Shown here: piece by piece, positions 1-9,925 of the stretch
Layout of the letters: every line of letters begins with the position of its first letter
Numbering within the stretch: the stretch's first letter is position 1
From: an uncultured Bryobacterales bacterium
Lineage (GTDB): Bacteria; Acidobacteriota; Terriglobia; Bryobacterales; UBA6623
Direction of reading: 5' to 3'
Assembly: GCA_958295955.1 (NCBI GenBank)
Contig: OY282420.1
Span: forward strand, 2,866,435-2,930,434
Length of the DNA stretch: 64,000 nucleotides
Notes under the pieces: generated by a model
What the model saw: only the letters and a program-made list of their open reading frames with translations
What the model was told of the DNA's origin: nothing
Database searches by the model: none
Translations under genes and position numbers: made by a program

Positions 1-1
1 T

Positions 2-106
2 GGCGTCGCGCCCTCCATGATGTACGGCTATGCCTCGCTGGTCGTCCCCCGCGAACCGGGCCAAGCCCGCAGCGGCGACGCCGAAGCCGCCGGCCTCGGC
101 CAATAA
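2..106 (+). CDS. 3' end of an unrecognised gene (partial)
   Basis: An open frame enters from the left edge and ends at a TAA at 104-106. The visible residues include SMMYGYASLVVPREPGQ and then ARSGDAEAAGLGQ. The last part matches the reading at 881-1021 (ARSGDIEAAGLDEF), which continues longer there, so this end looks like a truncated or rearranged version of the same C-terminus. The family is not recognised. It is followed at once by a decayed copy of the coiled-coil gene at 429-854, which suggests that the duplication of that gene rearranged this one. Confidence 0.4.
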   Translation, partial: GVAPSMMYGYASLVVPREPGQARSGDAEAAGLGQ

Positions 107-137
107 ACGAACAAGGCCGAACATGTGCAGTGGAGAT

Positions 138-364
138 ATGCCGCCCGCTATCGTGAGCATTGCGGCGATCGGCATTACGTTGGCCGGGCTGATCCTGAAC
201 GGCCGGCGTCAGACGCGCCGGGAATTCGAGCAACTGCGGGCGGAGACGATCTGCGCCGCGAAGTGAGCGGTTTGGGTTCGCGTCTGTCCTGCCTGGAAGG
301 TGCCGGCTCGGCAACCTTCTTCAGCCGCCCGCCGCTGGTCGAGACCGCCGAGCACGGCGATTGA
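138..364 (+). pseudogene. Decayed copy of the neighbouring coiled-coil membrane protein gene
   Basis: This stretch is nearly identical to the intact gene at 429-854, both at its start (MPPAIVSIAAIG versus MTPDIVSIVVIG, then LAGLILNG and QTRREFEQLRAE) and at its end (EVSGLGSRLS, then FFSRPPLVETAEHGD). Everything between is missing. At about position 249 the sequence jumps from the codons for RAET to those for LRREV, removing the whole coiled-coil repeat block and shifting the frame, so reading from 138 stops at 266. The matching 3' half lies in another frame and ends at 364. The shared flank after the stop (GCTGCCGCGATTGCAGTTGT) shows that the duplication extends past the gene. Confidence 0.75.
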
Positions 365-428
365 GCCTGTTGGCTGCCGCGATTGCAGTTGTCTCCTCGC
401 GAACCGGCAAGGCGTGTACAATGGGGAC

Positions 429-854
429 ATGACACCCGATATCGTGAGCATTGTGGTGATCGGCCTTACACTGGCCGGGCTGATTCTGAACGGGCAGCGT
501 CAGACGCGCCGGGAATTCGAGCAACTGCGGGCGGAGACGACCGCCCGCACGGATAAGCAAGATGCGCGCACGGATCAATTGAAGGCGGAGATGATCGCGC
601 GCATAGATCAATTGAAGGCGGAGATGATTGTGCGCATGGATAAGCAAGATGTCCGCACGGATCAATTGAAGGCGGAGATGATCGCGCGCATGGATAAGCA
701 AGATGCCCGCATGGATAAGTTGACGGCGGACGTGGCCGGCCTGCGCCGCGAAGTGAGCGGTTTGGGTTCGCGTCTGTCCCGCCTGGAAGGGGCCGTCTCG
801 GCAACCTTCTTCAGCCGCCCGCCGCTGGTCGAGACCGCCGAGCACGGCGATTGA
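429..854 (+). CDS. Small membrane-anchored coiled-coil protein with 7- and 11-residue modules
   Basis: This is a 141-residue protein of unknown function. Residues 4-20 form one hydrophobic helix (IVSIVVIGLTLAGLIL), followed by a basic stretch and a long charged helix. Residues 42-95 are built from two unit types: DKQDART-like units of 7 residues and DQLKAEMIARI-like units of 11 residues, in the order 7-11-11-7-11-7. Both lengths fit coiled-coil geometry (heptad and hendecad). The C-terminus (FFSRPPLVETAEHGD) is identical in the decayed copy upstream. The start at 429 was chosen because the homologous copy begins at the same place; a longer frame back to 300 reads through the duplicated flank. 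No partner gene is evident. Confidence 0.7.
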   Translation: MTPDIVSIVVIGLTLAGLILNGQRQTRREFEQLRAETTARTDKQDARTDQLKAEMIARIDQLKAEMIVRMDKQDVRTDQLKAEMIARMDKQDARMDKLTADVAGLRREVSGLGSRLSRLEGAVSATFFSRPPLVETAEHGD

Positions 855-880
855 GCCGGCCGGCTGCCGCGATTGCAGTT

Positions 881-1021
881 GTCCCCGGCGAGCAGCGCCC
901 GGCCCGCAGCGGCGACATCGAAGCCGCCGGCCTCGATGAGTTCCTCACCGTGAACCGCGACCGCCAACTTTTCGACCTGCCGCCCAAGACCGACGCCGGC
1001 GAGGAGACCTCAGATGCCTGA
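881..1021 (+). pseudogene. Orphan C-terminal fragment matching the gene at the left window edge
   Basis: The reading from 881 begins VPGEQRPARSGDIEAAGLDEF, continues with LFDLPPK and ends ETSDA at a TGA at 1019-1021. It has no start codon of its own. Its first 20 codons align with the end of the frame at 2-106. The likely history is that a gene whose C-terminus is preserved here was split when the coiled-coil gene and its flanks were duplicated. Function unknown. Confidence 0.4.
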
Positions 1022-1063
1022 ACTTGCCAATCCATCCGGCGACCGATTTACAAGGCTTGGCCT

Positions 1064-1225
1064 ATGCCGCAACTGAAACGGCGCCGGAAACGGCAGGCAA
1101 CAACATACGTTCGGACATTGCCGCTCTCGAAGACCGGGATGAACGACAAAATCTCCGGCCTGAAGTGGATTCTCGGTCTCATCGCCGCCGGCGTTATCGG
1201 GCGGTTCCGCCAAACCGAAACCTGA
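1064..1225 (+). CDS. Possible small basic membrane peptide
   Basis: A 53-codon frame starts MPQLKRRRKRQ and ends with a hydrophobic segment (KWILGLIAAGVIG) then GRFRQTET. An internal ATG at 1139 gives a 28-residue form holding only the membrane segment. It lies between the coiled-coil debris and the acyl-CoA ligase. It may be a real small membrane protein or another fragment of the degraded locus. There is no recognisable family, and the upstream ribosome-binding signal is weak. Confidence 0.3.
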   Translation: MPQLKRRRKRQATTYVRTLPLSKTGMNDKISGLKWILGLIAAGVIGRFRQTET

Positions 1226-1274
1226 CCGGCAGGGGCGCTTGCGGAGCAGGTTATACTTGCAACACGGGGGCGGT

Positions 1275-2882
1275 ATGCGCAACGGCGTTTCGTTCGACAA
1301 CTTGAACCCCGCGGCGTTTCTGGAGCGCAGCGCGCTGGTGTATCCCGGCAAGCCCGCCGTCATTCACGGGGAGCGGATCTACAGCTACGCGGAGTTCCGC
1401 GAAAGGGTCTGCCGCCTCGCCGGCGCGCTGCGCGGCCTGGGCGTGGGCCGGGGCGACCGCGTTGCGATCCTGTCGCCGAACACGCCGGCGATGCTTGAGG
1501 CGAAGTTCGGCCCGCTGCGCATCGGCGCCGTGCTGGTCCCGCTCAACACGCGCCTCGGCTCGCGGGAAATCGCCTACATCCTGAATCATTCCGGAGCGAA
1601 AGCGCTGCTCTTCGATACGGAGTCGGCGGACACCGTGCGCGGCCTGACCGCGGATTGTCCGGGCGTCGAGACCTATGTGCGGATAGCGGACGGCGCGCCC
1701 GACGCCGCCGATATCGCCGGTCCGGAATACGAATCGCTGCTGCCGGCGGCGGACCCGGTCGAAGAGCCCGTGGAACTCGACGAGCGCGAAACGATCGCCA
1801 TCAATTACACCTCGGGCACGACCGGCTTTCCCAAGGGCGTCGTCTTCCATGCCCGGGGCGCGTATCTCAATGCGCTGGGCGAAGCGATGGAGACGGGCAT
1901 GAACGCGGAAACCGTCTATCTCTGGACGCTGCCGCTGTTCCATTGCAACGGCTGGTGCTTTCCCTGGGGCGTCACCGCCGTCGGGGGAACGCACGTTTGC
2001 CTGCGCAAGATCGACCCGGCGGAAATCTATCGCCTGATCGAGATTCGCGGCGTTACGCATTTGTGCTGCGCCCCTACCGTCTTGACCGCGCTCTATTCGT
2101 CGCCGGCCGCGCAGGGGCGGCGGCTGGACGGACTCACGATCGCGACCGCGGGGGCGCCGCCCGCGCCGCACGTCATCCGTACGATAGAGGGCATGGGCGC
2201 CAAGGTTCATCACCTGTACGGGCTCACCGAAACGTACGGCCCCCACACGATTTGCGCCGAGCAGCCGGGTTGGAGCGGTCTGGCCGCCGCCGAGCGGGGC
2301 CGGATCAAGTCCCGCCAAGGCGTCCCTTACGGCATCGCGCACACCGGCCTGCGGGTCGTCGACAGCGATATGGCCGAAGTCCCTTGGGACGGCGAGACCC
2401 TGGGCGAGGTCGTCATGCGCGGCAACAACGTCATGACCGGCTACTACAACGACCCGCAAGCCACCGCCAAGGCGTTCGCCGGCGGTTGGTTCCACTCCGG
2501 CGACCTTGCCGTGCGCCATCCCGACGGCTACATCGAGCTTCGCGACCGCGCCAAGGACATCATCATTTCGGGCGGCGAAAACATATCGAGCCAGGAAGTC
2601 GAGAAAGTGATTATGGATCACCCGGACGTTCTCGAAGTCTCGGTCGTCGGCGTCCCCGACGAAAAATGGGGCGAGGTTCCGAAGGCGTTTGTCGTTCCCG
2701 TCCCCGGCGCCGGGCTGTCGGCGGCGCAGGTGATCGCCTTCACGCGCGAGCGGATGGCTCATTTCAAGTGTCCCTGGCACGTCGCGTTCGGCGAGTTGCC
2801 GAAGACCGCCACGGGAAAGATCCAGAAGTTTGTCCTGCGGGAGCGCGAATGGGCAGGCCGCGAGAAGCGGATTCAAGGTTGA
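1275..2882 (+). CDS. Acyl-CoA synthetase (AMP-forming, ANL superfamily)
   Basis: This 535-residue enzyme activates a carboxylic acid, probably a fatty acid, with ATP and CoA by way of an acyl-adenylate. The ANL signatures appear in order: the phosphate-binding loop YTSGTTGFPKGV, the GLTETYGP motif, GWFHSGDLAV with the ribose-binding aspartate, then RAKDIIISGGENISS, and the C-terminal TATGKIQKF with the catalytic lysine of the adenylation step. Length and layout fit medium/long-chain ligases of the AlkK/DmdB type; the substrate cannot be read from sequence. The start at 1275 (MRNGVSFDNLNP) follows a GGGGGCGG ribosome-binding-like sequence and matches the family N-terminus better than the upstream start at 1239. 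Confidence 0.9.
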   Translation: MRNGVSFDNLNPAAFLERSALVYPGKPAVIHGERIYSYAEFRERVCRLAGALRGLGVGRGDRVAILSPNTPAMLEAKFGPLRIGAVLVPLNTRLGSREIAYILNHSGAKALLFDTESADTVRGLTADCPGVETYVRIADGAPDAADIAGPEYESLLPAADPVEEPVELDERETIAINYTSGTTGFPKGVVFHARGAYLNALGEAMETGMNAETVYLWTLPLFHCNGWCFPWGVTAVGGTHVCLRKIDPAEIYRLIEIRGVTHLCCAPTVLTALYSSPAAQGRRLDGLTIATAGAPPAPHVIRTIEGMGAKVHHLYGLTETYGPHTICAEQPGWSGLAAAERGRIKSRQGVPYGIAHTGLRVVDSDMAEVPWDGETLGEVVMRGNNVMTGYYNDPQATAKAFAGGWFHSGDLAVRHPDGYIELRDRAKDIIISGGENISSQEVEKVIMDHPDVLEVSVVGVPDEKWGEVPKAFVVPVPGAGLSAAQVIAFTRERMAHFKCPWHVAFGELPKTATGKIQKFVLREREWAGREKRIQG

Positions 2883-2914
2883 ATCGAATGGTCGAATCGA
2901 ATGCCGTCCGGTCT

Positions 2915-3994
2915 ATGTCGTTATCGATGAGAACCGCGCTGTTGTTTCCGCTGCTTGCGGCGGCCGTCTTGGGCGCCGAGGTCGAGACCGTAGCCGGCGT
3001 GGGGGTCAGCGGCGCAACCGGCGACGGCGGCGCCGCGGCGGCAGCCAGGGTCGGCAACCCTTACGGACTGACCCTCGGCCCCGACGGGGCGCTCTACGTC
3101 TGCGAGATCGATACGCACCGCATCCGCCGCATCGACCTCGTCTCCGGCGGCATCTCGACCGTTGCGGGAACCGGTGTTCGCGGCTACTCGGGCGACGGCG
3201 GACCGGCGGCCGCGGCGCAGCTCAACGAGCCTTACGAGGTGCGCTTCGACGGCGCCGGGAACATGTACTTCGTGGAGATGAGGAACGCGGTCGTGCGCCG
3301 CGTGGACGCCGCGACCGGCATTATCGAAACGATCGCCGGGACGGGCGAGGCCGGGTTCTCCGGCGACGGCGGCGCCGCCCGGCAAGCCGCGTTGGCCAGG
3401 CCGCACTCGATCGCGCTCGACGGCAAGGGGTCGCTGTACGTCGCCGATATCGGGAACCACCGCATCCGCCGCGTCGACCTCGCCTCGGGCAAGGTTTCGA
3501 CCTTCGCGGGAACCGGGGCGCGGCAGCCCACGCCGGACGGCGCTCCGCTCGCAGGAACTCCGCTCAACGGCCCGCGCGCCCTTGCCTTCGACAAAAACGG
3601 AGATATGTTTCTCGCTCTGCGCGAAGGGAATGCCGTCTATAAGCTCGACATGAAGCGGCGGCGCTTCGAGCACGTCGCCGGAACCGGCGAAAAAGGCTAC
3701 GCAGGCGACGGGGGGCCGGCCAAGCGGGCCAAGCTGTCGGGACCCAAGGGAATCGAGGTCGGCCCCGACAACGCCGTTTACATCGCCGATACCGAAAGCC
3801 ATACGATCCGCCGCATCGACCTCGCCTCGGGGATCATCTCGACCGTGGCGGGCGACGGCTCGCGCCGCGACGGCCCCGACGGCGACCCGCTGCAATGCGG
3901 CCTCGCCCGGCCGCACGGCATTTACGTCGATTCGCGCGGAACCCTGTATATCGGCGACAGCGAAAACCACCGCGTGCGCGTAGTGCGCCGATAA
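2915..3994 (+). CDS. Exported NHL-repeat beta-propeller protein
   Basis: A signal peptide (MRTALLFPLLAAAVLGAE) is followed by about six NHL-type repeats. Each carries a blade such as PDGALYVCEIDTHRIRRID and an inter-repeat tag TVAGTGxxGYSGDGGPA. Such propellers are common exported proteins in acidobacteria; they bind ligands or scaffold and have no assigned catalytic role here. In-frame starts exist at 2888, 2915 and 2927. All keep the signal peptide, and 2915 is taken as a compromise since none has a clear ribosome-binding site. The gene begins within 35 bases of the acyl-CoA ligase stop, so co-transcription is possible. It converges on nadA, with a 22-bp gap containing the palindrome CCGCTGCAGCGG. 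Confidence 0.85.
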   Translation: MSLSMRTALLFPLLAAAVLGAEVETVAGVGVSGATGDGGAAAAARVGNPYGLTLGPDGALYVCEIDTHRIRRIDLVSGGISTVAGTGVRGYSGDGGPAAAAQLNEPYEVRFDGAGNMYFVEMRNAVVRRVDAATGIIETIAGTGEAGFSGDGGAARQAALARPHSIALDGKGSLYVADIGNHRIRRVDLASGKVSTFAGTGARQPTPDGAPLAGTPLNGPRALAFDKNGDMFLALREGNAVYKLDMKRRRFEHVAGTGEKGYAGDGGPAKRAKLSGPKGIEVGPDNAVYIADTESHTIRRIDLASGIISTVAGDGSRRDGPDGDPLQCGLARPHGIYVDSRGTLYIGDSENHRVRVVRR

Positions 3995-4016
3995 GGCTCC
4001 CGCTGCAGCGGCGGCG

Positions 4017-5072
4017 CTATTGAATCGTCAGCATGCGGTCGATGGCCAGTTGCGCCTTGCCCGCGATTTCCGGGTCGACCGTGACTTCGATTTCGTCGTT
4101 CTCCAGCGAGGCGAGCAGCTTGCCGAGCGTATTCATTTTCATGTATTCGCAAGTCGCCTCGGCGCTGACGGGGTGGAAGGTCTTGCCGGGAATTTCGCGG
4201 CGCAGCCGGTAAACCATGCCGAGCTCCGTGCCGACGATGAATTCCTTGGCCGGGGACGCCTGCGCATGGCGGATCATGCCTTCGGTCGAGAGAAAAAACG
4301 CCCGCTGATAGGGCGAATTGCCCTGCATGACTTTCGACATGCAATGCGCAGCGCAGCCGCATTCGGGGTGGATGAGCAACTCCGCGTCGGGCCGGCGGTC
4401 GAATGCTTCTTCGAGCGCGGTCTCGCCGATTTTGGCGTGAACGTGGCAGCAGCCGTCGTAGAGGTCGATCAAGGTCGGGTCGGCGACGCTGCTCTGCGCG
4501 ATGGACACCGACCCGAGAAACTTGTCGGGCAGGAAAAGGATGCGTTTCCCCGGGTTCCGCCGCGCGGCGTGGTCGAGAACCTTGGCGGCGTTCCGCGAAG
4601 TGCAGATGTAATCGCTGACGGCCTTTGTCCCGGCGTCGGTATTGACGTAGGAGATCACGATGCCGTCGGGATTGCGGCGCTTCCAATGGACGATCTTGGC
4701 GTAGTCGATCGACTCGACCAACGAGCATCCGGGCCGGTCGGGCATGTAAACCTTGGCGCGGTCGCCGACGATGGTCTTCGCCGTCTCGCCCATGAACCAC
4801 ACGCCGCAAAAATCGACCCGCGGAGAGTCTTGCGCGGCCACGTAGCGGCTCAGTCCCAGCGAATCGCCGACTTGGGCGGCGCTTTCCTGCAGCTCGGGAA
4901 ACTGGTAGTTATGGGCGACGACCAGCGACCGCTTGCGCGGAACGAGATCGCGGACTTTTCTGCCGGCGGCGATAAGCTCGTCGACAAACTCGCGGGTATA
5001 ACGTCCGGGATAGAGATCGCCCGCATGACGGTTGAACTCGTCGTACCAATCCTCGAACCGCAGCTTTTCCAT
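4017..5072 (-). CDS. nadA: Quinolinate synthase
   Basis: NadA condenses iminoaspartate (from aspartate oxidase) with dihydroxyacetone phosphate to give quinolinate, the first pyridine of de novo NAD synthesis, using an oxygen-sensitive [4Fe-4S] cluster. The three family cysteines are visible in DFCGVWFMGETAK, in HPECGCAAHC and in ATCEYMKMNTL. VAHNYQ near the N-terminus and the MGETAK and CCHVHAKI stretches are also typical. The 351-residue form starting MEKLRFEDWY is chosen; an upstream in-frame start at 5111 adds only a non-conserved tail. It lies 46 bp downstream of an A-type Fe-S carrier, a sensible partner for loading its cluster. nadB and nadC are not in the window. Confidence 0.95.
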   Translation of the reverse strand: MEKLRFEDWYDEFNRHAGDLYPGRYTREFVDELIAAGRKVRDLVPRKRSLVVAHNYQFPELQESAAQVGDSLGLSRYVAAQDSPRVDFCGVWFMGETAKTIVGDRAKVYMPDRPGCSLVESIDYAKIVHWKRRNPDGIVISYVNTDAGTKAVSDYICTSRNAAKVLDHAARRNPGKRILFLPDKFLGSVSIAQSSVADPTLIDLYDGCCHVHAKIGETALEEAFDRRPDAELLIHPECGCAAHCMSKVMQGNSPYQRAFFLSTEGMIRHAQASPAKEFIVGTELGMVYRLRREIPGKTFHPVSAEATCEYMKMNTLGKLLASLENDEIEVTVDPEIAGKAQLAIDRMLTIQ

Positions 5073-5118
5073 GCAGCCCCTCGCTCGAACGGCGCCGTTC
5101 GCGCCGCCCACTTTTATC

Positions 5119-5439
5119 TTATACCTGGAACGATTTGCCGCAACCGCAGCTTTTCCCGGCGTTCGGATTCTTGAACAGGAAGCGCTGCTCGAGGACGGTC
5201 TCCACGTAGTCGAGCGTCATGCCGTCCAGGTATTGGAAGCTCTTGGGATCGACGCACAAGCGGACCCCGTCCACTTCGAAGACATTGTCGCCGGCGCGCG
5301 GCCGGGTTTCGTATTTGAACTTGTATTGCAGCCCGGAGCAGCCGCCGCCGACCACGCCCAGGCGCAGCAGTCCTCCGGGGTTGCCGCTGTCGAGCATGCC
5401 GCGAATCCTGTTCGTCGCGCTGGTGGTGACCTCGATCAT
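5119..5439 (-). CDS. A-type iron-sulfur cluster carrier (IscA/ErpA/SufA family)
   Basis: This 106-residue protein has the three conserved cysteines of A-type carriers: one in VVGGGCSGLQY and two in the C-terminal SCGCGKSF. Such proteins accept Fe-S clusters from a scaffold and deliver them to apo-enzymes. Full length matches the family. It is the first gene of a probable two-gene unit with nadA, whose product needs a [4Fe-4S] cluster. Which subfamily (IscA, SufA or ErpA) it belongs to is not decidable from sequence alone, so no symbol is given. Confidence 0.9.
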   Translation of the reverse strand: MIEVTTSATNRIRGMLDSGNPGGLLRLGVVGGGCSGLQYKFKYETRPRAGDNVFEVDGVRLCVDPKSFQYLDGMTLDYVETVLEQRFLFKNPNAGKSCGCGKSFQV

Positions 5440-5469
5440 CGCTAATACTACTACGATGATAGCTCAAGA

Positions 5470-5509
5470 TCGACGGGCAATGACCGCAATCGACGGGCAA
5501 TGACCGCAA
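5470..5509. repeat. Perfect 20-bp tandem direct repeat
   Basis: The unit TCGACGGGCAATGACCGCAA occurs twice in direct succession, at 5470-5489 and 5490-5509, and a partial echo (GGTCGAGC) follows. It lies in the 99-bp gap between the A-type carrier start (5439) and the end of the restriction-enzyme gene (5539). It could be a slippage product, a regulator site upstream of the iscA-like/nadA unit, or a scar of the restriction-modification insertion. Confidence 0.8.
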
Positions 5510-5538
5510 CGGTCGAGCTATGCCGCCCGCTCCCGATC

Positions 5539-6600
5539 TCACGGTCCCGGCGTCTCCTCGTCCGCATCGCCGGGAAGAGACGACCTCCCATCGTTCTCGG
5601 CCTCTCCTTCGATTTCCCGAACGATCCTGAACGACTCATTGCCGACGCCGACCGAGATATCCTCCGCACCCATGCGCAGGGTAAGATCCGGTAATGAGTG
5701 AGGCGCTTTTTCCAAGAGCGCTTGAATAGGGCCGTGGACGTATCGTTTCAAAAACATCGCCATCGTTGGCCCTGCCATCTCATCCAAGTGTTTCCAAGCC
5801 GCCTCGCCGACATAAACCTCACCCTCTTCCGACTCGAATGCCTTACAGAGTTCGTGCAACTTGGGGTTCGGCGTAGCGTCGAGGACAATCAATACCGGAA
5901 CGAAACCGCTCACGCGACAGTCACGCGGGAAATTAAGTTCCTCACGCCAACGGCCCTGACCGGAAGCAGCGATCGTCACGCGCAACTTGAACTCATATGC
6001 ATGATTGTGCTTGATACAATCTACTTGCCGTCCTTTGTGTGGGCTGTCGTGTCTATGAATAGGGCTCCTGCGGGCGCCGGCCGGAACGCCTCCGATGGCG
6101 GCGGCGATAATCGGCTCAAACAGATAACCGGTTTCCTGAGCAGCCCGGTTATCGATGTCGAACATCCATTTTCGCCATAAGAGCAACGCAACCAGAGCCT
6201 GAGGACTGAGTTTTCCGAACTCAAGGAGCGCCCGCGGTCCCACCTGTTCCATCGTCGGGATGGGCTGTGTATTCAGGATTCGTTCGTATTTCAGCCGGGT
6301 CTTATGGAGCTTGGCGAGGTTGGCAAAGTATGTATCCGCATCCGGCGCCAGCCCCACAAGCCGCTCCAGCAATGGCAAGAAGGTGACATCTGGAATTTCC
6401 AACGAGCCAATGGACTTGCCGCCAAAGAACGCCGGCAGTTTTCCCGGAAGCTCTGGAAACTCGGCCTTGAGGTCGAGGTCCGCAACGACTGTGCCGAGGA
6501 TATAAACACACGCGCCCTCTGAGAGAGCTGCTCCCGGAGTTCCGCCTCCGATGGCGCGAGCCCTCTCCAGCATGGCGAGTTGTGCTTGGCTGAGCGCCAC
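5539..6600 (-). CDS. Putative type II restriction endonuclease
   Basis: This 353-residue protein is encoded immediately after a C5 DNA methyltransferase, with TAG/GTG overlap (TAGTG), the classic layout of a type II pair. A PD-(D/E)xK-like core can be read: an acidic helix (AQETGYLFEPI, E156 and E162), then VDC with D194, and AYEFKLR with E203 and K205. The match is by pattern, not by named family; the recognition sequence is unknown. Translation from the GTG at 6600 is probably coupled to the methyltransferase. The stretch is visibly lower in GC than the flanking tex-rnhB genes, consistent with horizontal acquisition. Confidence 0.7.
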   Translation of the reverse strand: MALSQAQLAMLERARAIGGGTPGAALSEGACVYILGTVVADLDLKAEFPELPGKLPAFFGGKSIGSLEIPDVTFLPLLERLVGLAPDADTYFANLAKLHKTRLKYERILNTQPIPTMEQVGPRALLEFGKLSPQALVALLLWRKWMFDIDNRAAQETGYLFEPIIAAAIGGVPAGARRSPIHRHDSPHKGRQVDCIKHNHAYEFKLRVTIAASGQGRWREELNFPRDCRVSGFVPVLIVLDATPNPKLHELCKAFESEEGEVYVGEAAWKHLDEMAGPTMAMFLKRYVHGPIQALLEKAPHSLPDLTLRMGAEDISVGVGNESFRIVREIEGEAENDGRSSLPGDADEETPGP

Positions 6601-7829
6601 TAGAAAAACTCGAGTTGCCGAGCAGTTGGCTGAAAATTGGTCTCGACCGTGTCCGTGACATGCCTCAACACCGGACTTACTCCGTCCGACAACCCCGGTA
6701 CGAAACTTATCAGCGCTCCGGGCATCGCCTCATTTTTGGGGTGTTGCAAGTCCCGGACAAGACTTCGCGCTACCACTTCGGCCAATTTTGGAGGTACGGC
6801 GTTGCCAATAAGCAACGTCCGCTCCGCTTTCGTCCCATAGAATACGAAATCGTCCGGGAATGTCTGGAGTCGGGCGCATTCCCTTAGTGTTAGGAACCTG
6901 TCCTCCGAAGGATGGATAAACTCGCTGCCGGCCCCTCCTGTAATTGCCTTCGACGGCTCATCCGGTCTGAGACGCCGCATTCCCGCCGGCGCTCCTCCTC
7001 GCCGTTCCGTTGGAGTCCCGTCCTTCACGCGCCTATAAGCCCGCCGCCGGTAGCTCTGGTGCCAGAGCGCCTCTGGAAGGTCACGCATCGTCTGCCCCGG
7101 CTGCAACGCCTTGATCTTGTGCAAGCGTTCCCCATTTATATGCCCGCTGTAGTGATCCGCAGGTTGTCCGGGCGCGTCTCGCGTTGGTTGCGGGAGGTCT
7201 TTGATTGCCTCCCCGACCGTTTTCGTCAGCGCGAGGCGAGCCGCTGCCAGATGCGCTCCGGGCGCCCCGAAGGCGCTGTGCGTGGGTTCTGGAAAAGTTG
7301 GATCGAATCCGAATCCTCCGATCGCCAGTACCCGCTTCCTGTGCTGTGGGACTCCGAAGTTCGCTGCATTGATCTTTCGCAGATGAATACGGTATCCCGC
7401 GGCGATCAAAGGGTGCAGCAACTCGTGAATCCGCATTCCCCGTTCGCTGGTCAGGAAGCCCTCGACGTTTTCGAAAACGAATGCTTCGGGCTTTACCCGC
7501 GCGACAACCTGCGCAAAAGTAGAGACGAGAGAATTCCGCTCGTCCCCCATCCTACGCATTCCCGCCGATGAAAAGCCTTGGCATGGCGGCCCCCCGATAA
7601 TCACTGTCGGCCGCGGGCAATGCGTGTCGGGTTCAATCTCCACGCATTCCGCCTTGCTCTTCAGGTTGCGTCCGAACGTCTCGACGGCCGCCGGGCTGCG
7701 GTCGGCGGCCCATAGCGTCCTGAAGCCTGCCCTTTCGAATCCGAGCGACAAGCCTCCTGCCCCTGCAAAGAGGTCCGCCACCGTCAGGAGCGTCGAATTG
7801 CCCGTTGCCGTTCGGTTACTCGTTTGCAT
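6600..7829 (-). CDS. DNA (cytosine-5)-methyltransferase, type II RM
   Basis: This 409-residue enzyme transfers a methyl group from S-adenosylmethionine to C5 of cytosine in a specific DNA sequence and so protects it from the partner nuclease. The C5-MTase motifs are in order: I (DLFAGAGGLSLGFERAG), IV with the catalytic cysteine (GGPPCQGFSSAG), VI (FENVEG), VIII (QHRKRV), IX region (RLRPDEPSKAITGG and LTLRECARLQTFP) and X (LLIGNAVPPKLAE). The target-recognition region lies between VIII and IX. It starts only 10 bp after the GH15 gene, so it probably shares that transcript. Lower GC than its upstream neighbours suggests acquisition. Confidence 0.95.
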   Translation of the reverse strand: MQTSNRTATGNSTLLTVADLFAGAGGLSLGFERAGFRTLWAADRSPAAVETFGRNLKSKAECVEIEPDTHCPRPTVIIGGPPCQGFSSAGMRRMGDERNSLVSTFAQVVARVKPEAFVFENVEGFLTSERGMRIHELLHPLIAAGYRIHLRKINAANFGVPQHRKRVLAIGGFGFDPTFPEPTHSAFGAPGAHLAAARLALTKTVGEAIKDLPQPTRDAPGQPADHYSGHINGERLHKIKALQPGQTMRDLPEALWHQSYRRRAYRRVKDGTPTERRGGAPAGMRRLRPDEPSKAITGGAGSEFIHPSEDRFLTLRECARLQTFPDDFVFYGTKAERTLLIGNAVPPKLAEVVARSLVRDLQHPKNEAMPGALISFVPGLSDGVSPVLRHVTDTVETNFQPTARQLEFF

Positions 7830-7839
7830 GTCGTCTCAA

Positions 7840-9642
<1,803 letters not shown>

Positions 9643-9643
9643 G

Positions 9644-9925
9644 CTATCGCCGCCTGATGCGCTGGATCTCTTCGACCGCCATCCACAGATTCACCATGCC
9701 GAGACCCGAGATGGCGCCGCGCAGATAGTTGCTCAACCAGAGCGAGCCGTGCCGCGGTTGCAAGCTGAAGAAGTAGTTGTTGTCCCATAAGAGCGTCCAG
9801 GGCAGCAGCAGCAGCACCAGGCCGACTTCAAGACAGAACAACAGAAATACGATCTGACTCAGCAAAATCGTCCTGTGGCCGGCAGGGTCCGGCGCGCCCG
9901 GCGGCGAGAAGGGAGTGATGCTCAT
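9644..9925 (-). CDS. Small two-helix membrane protein of unknown function
   Basis: The start at 9925 ([13 protein letters not shown]) overlaps the rnhB stop in an ATGA arrangement, which decides it over the upstream start at 10018. The 93-residue product has a strong hydrophobic helix ([27 protein letters not shown]) and a weaker one ([18 protein letters not shown]) and ends RIRRR. No family is recognised. It is wedged between rnhB and the GH15 gene with coupled spacing, so it belongs to the same transcript. Confidence 0.8.
   Translation of the reverse strand: MSITPFSPPGAPDPAGHRTILLSQIVFLLFCLEVGLVLLLLPWTLLWDNNYFFSLQPRHGSLWLSNYLRGAISGLGMVNLWMAVEEIQRIRRR

Noticed and set aside
1251-2876. Long antisense reading frames such as 541 codons opposite the acyl-CoA ligase, and similar ones opposite transketolase, tex and drmD
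   Set aside because: They are shadows caused by high GC at third codon positions. They lack domains and are rich in Arg, Ala and Gly.
4000-4011. Palindrome CCGCTGCAGCGG between the convergent NHL gene and nadA as a terminator
   Set aside because: It has no loop and no T-run, so it would not form a standard terminator hairpin. It may be a chance GC-rich palindrome.
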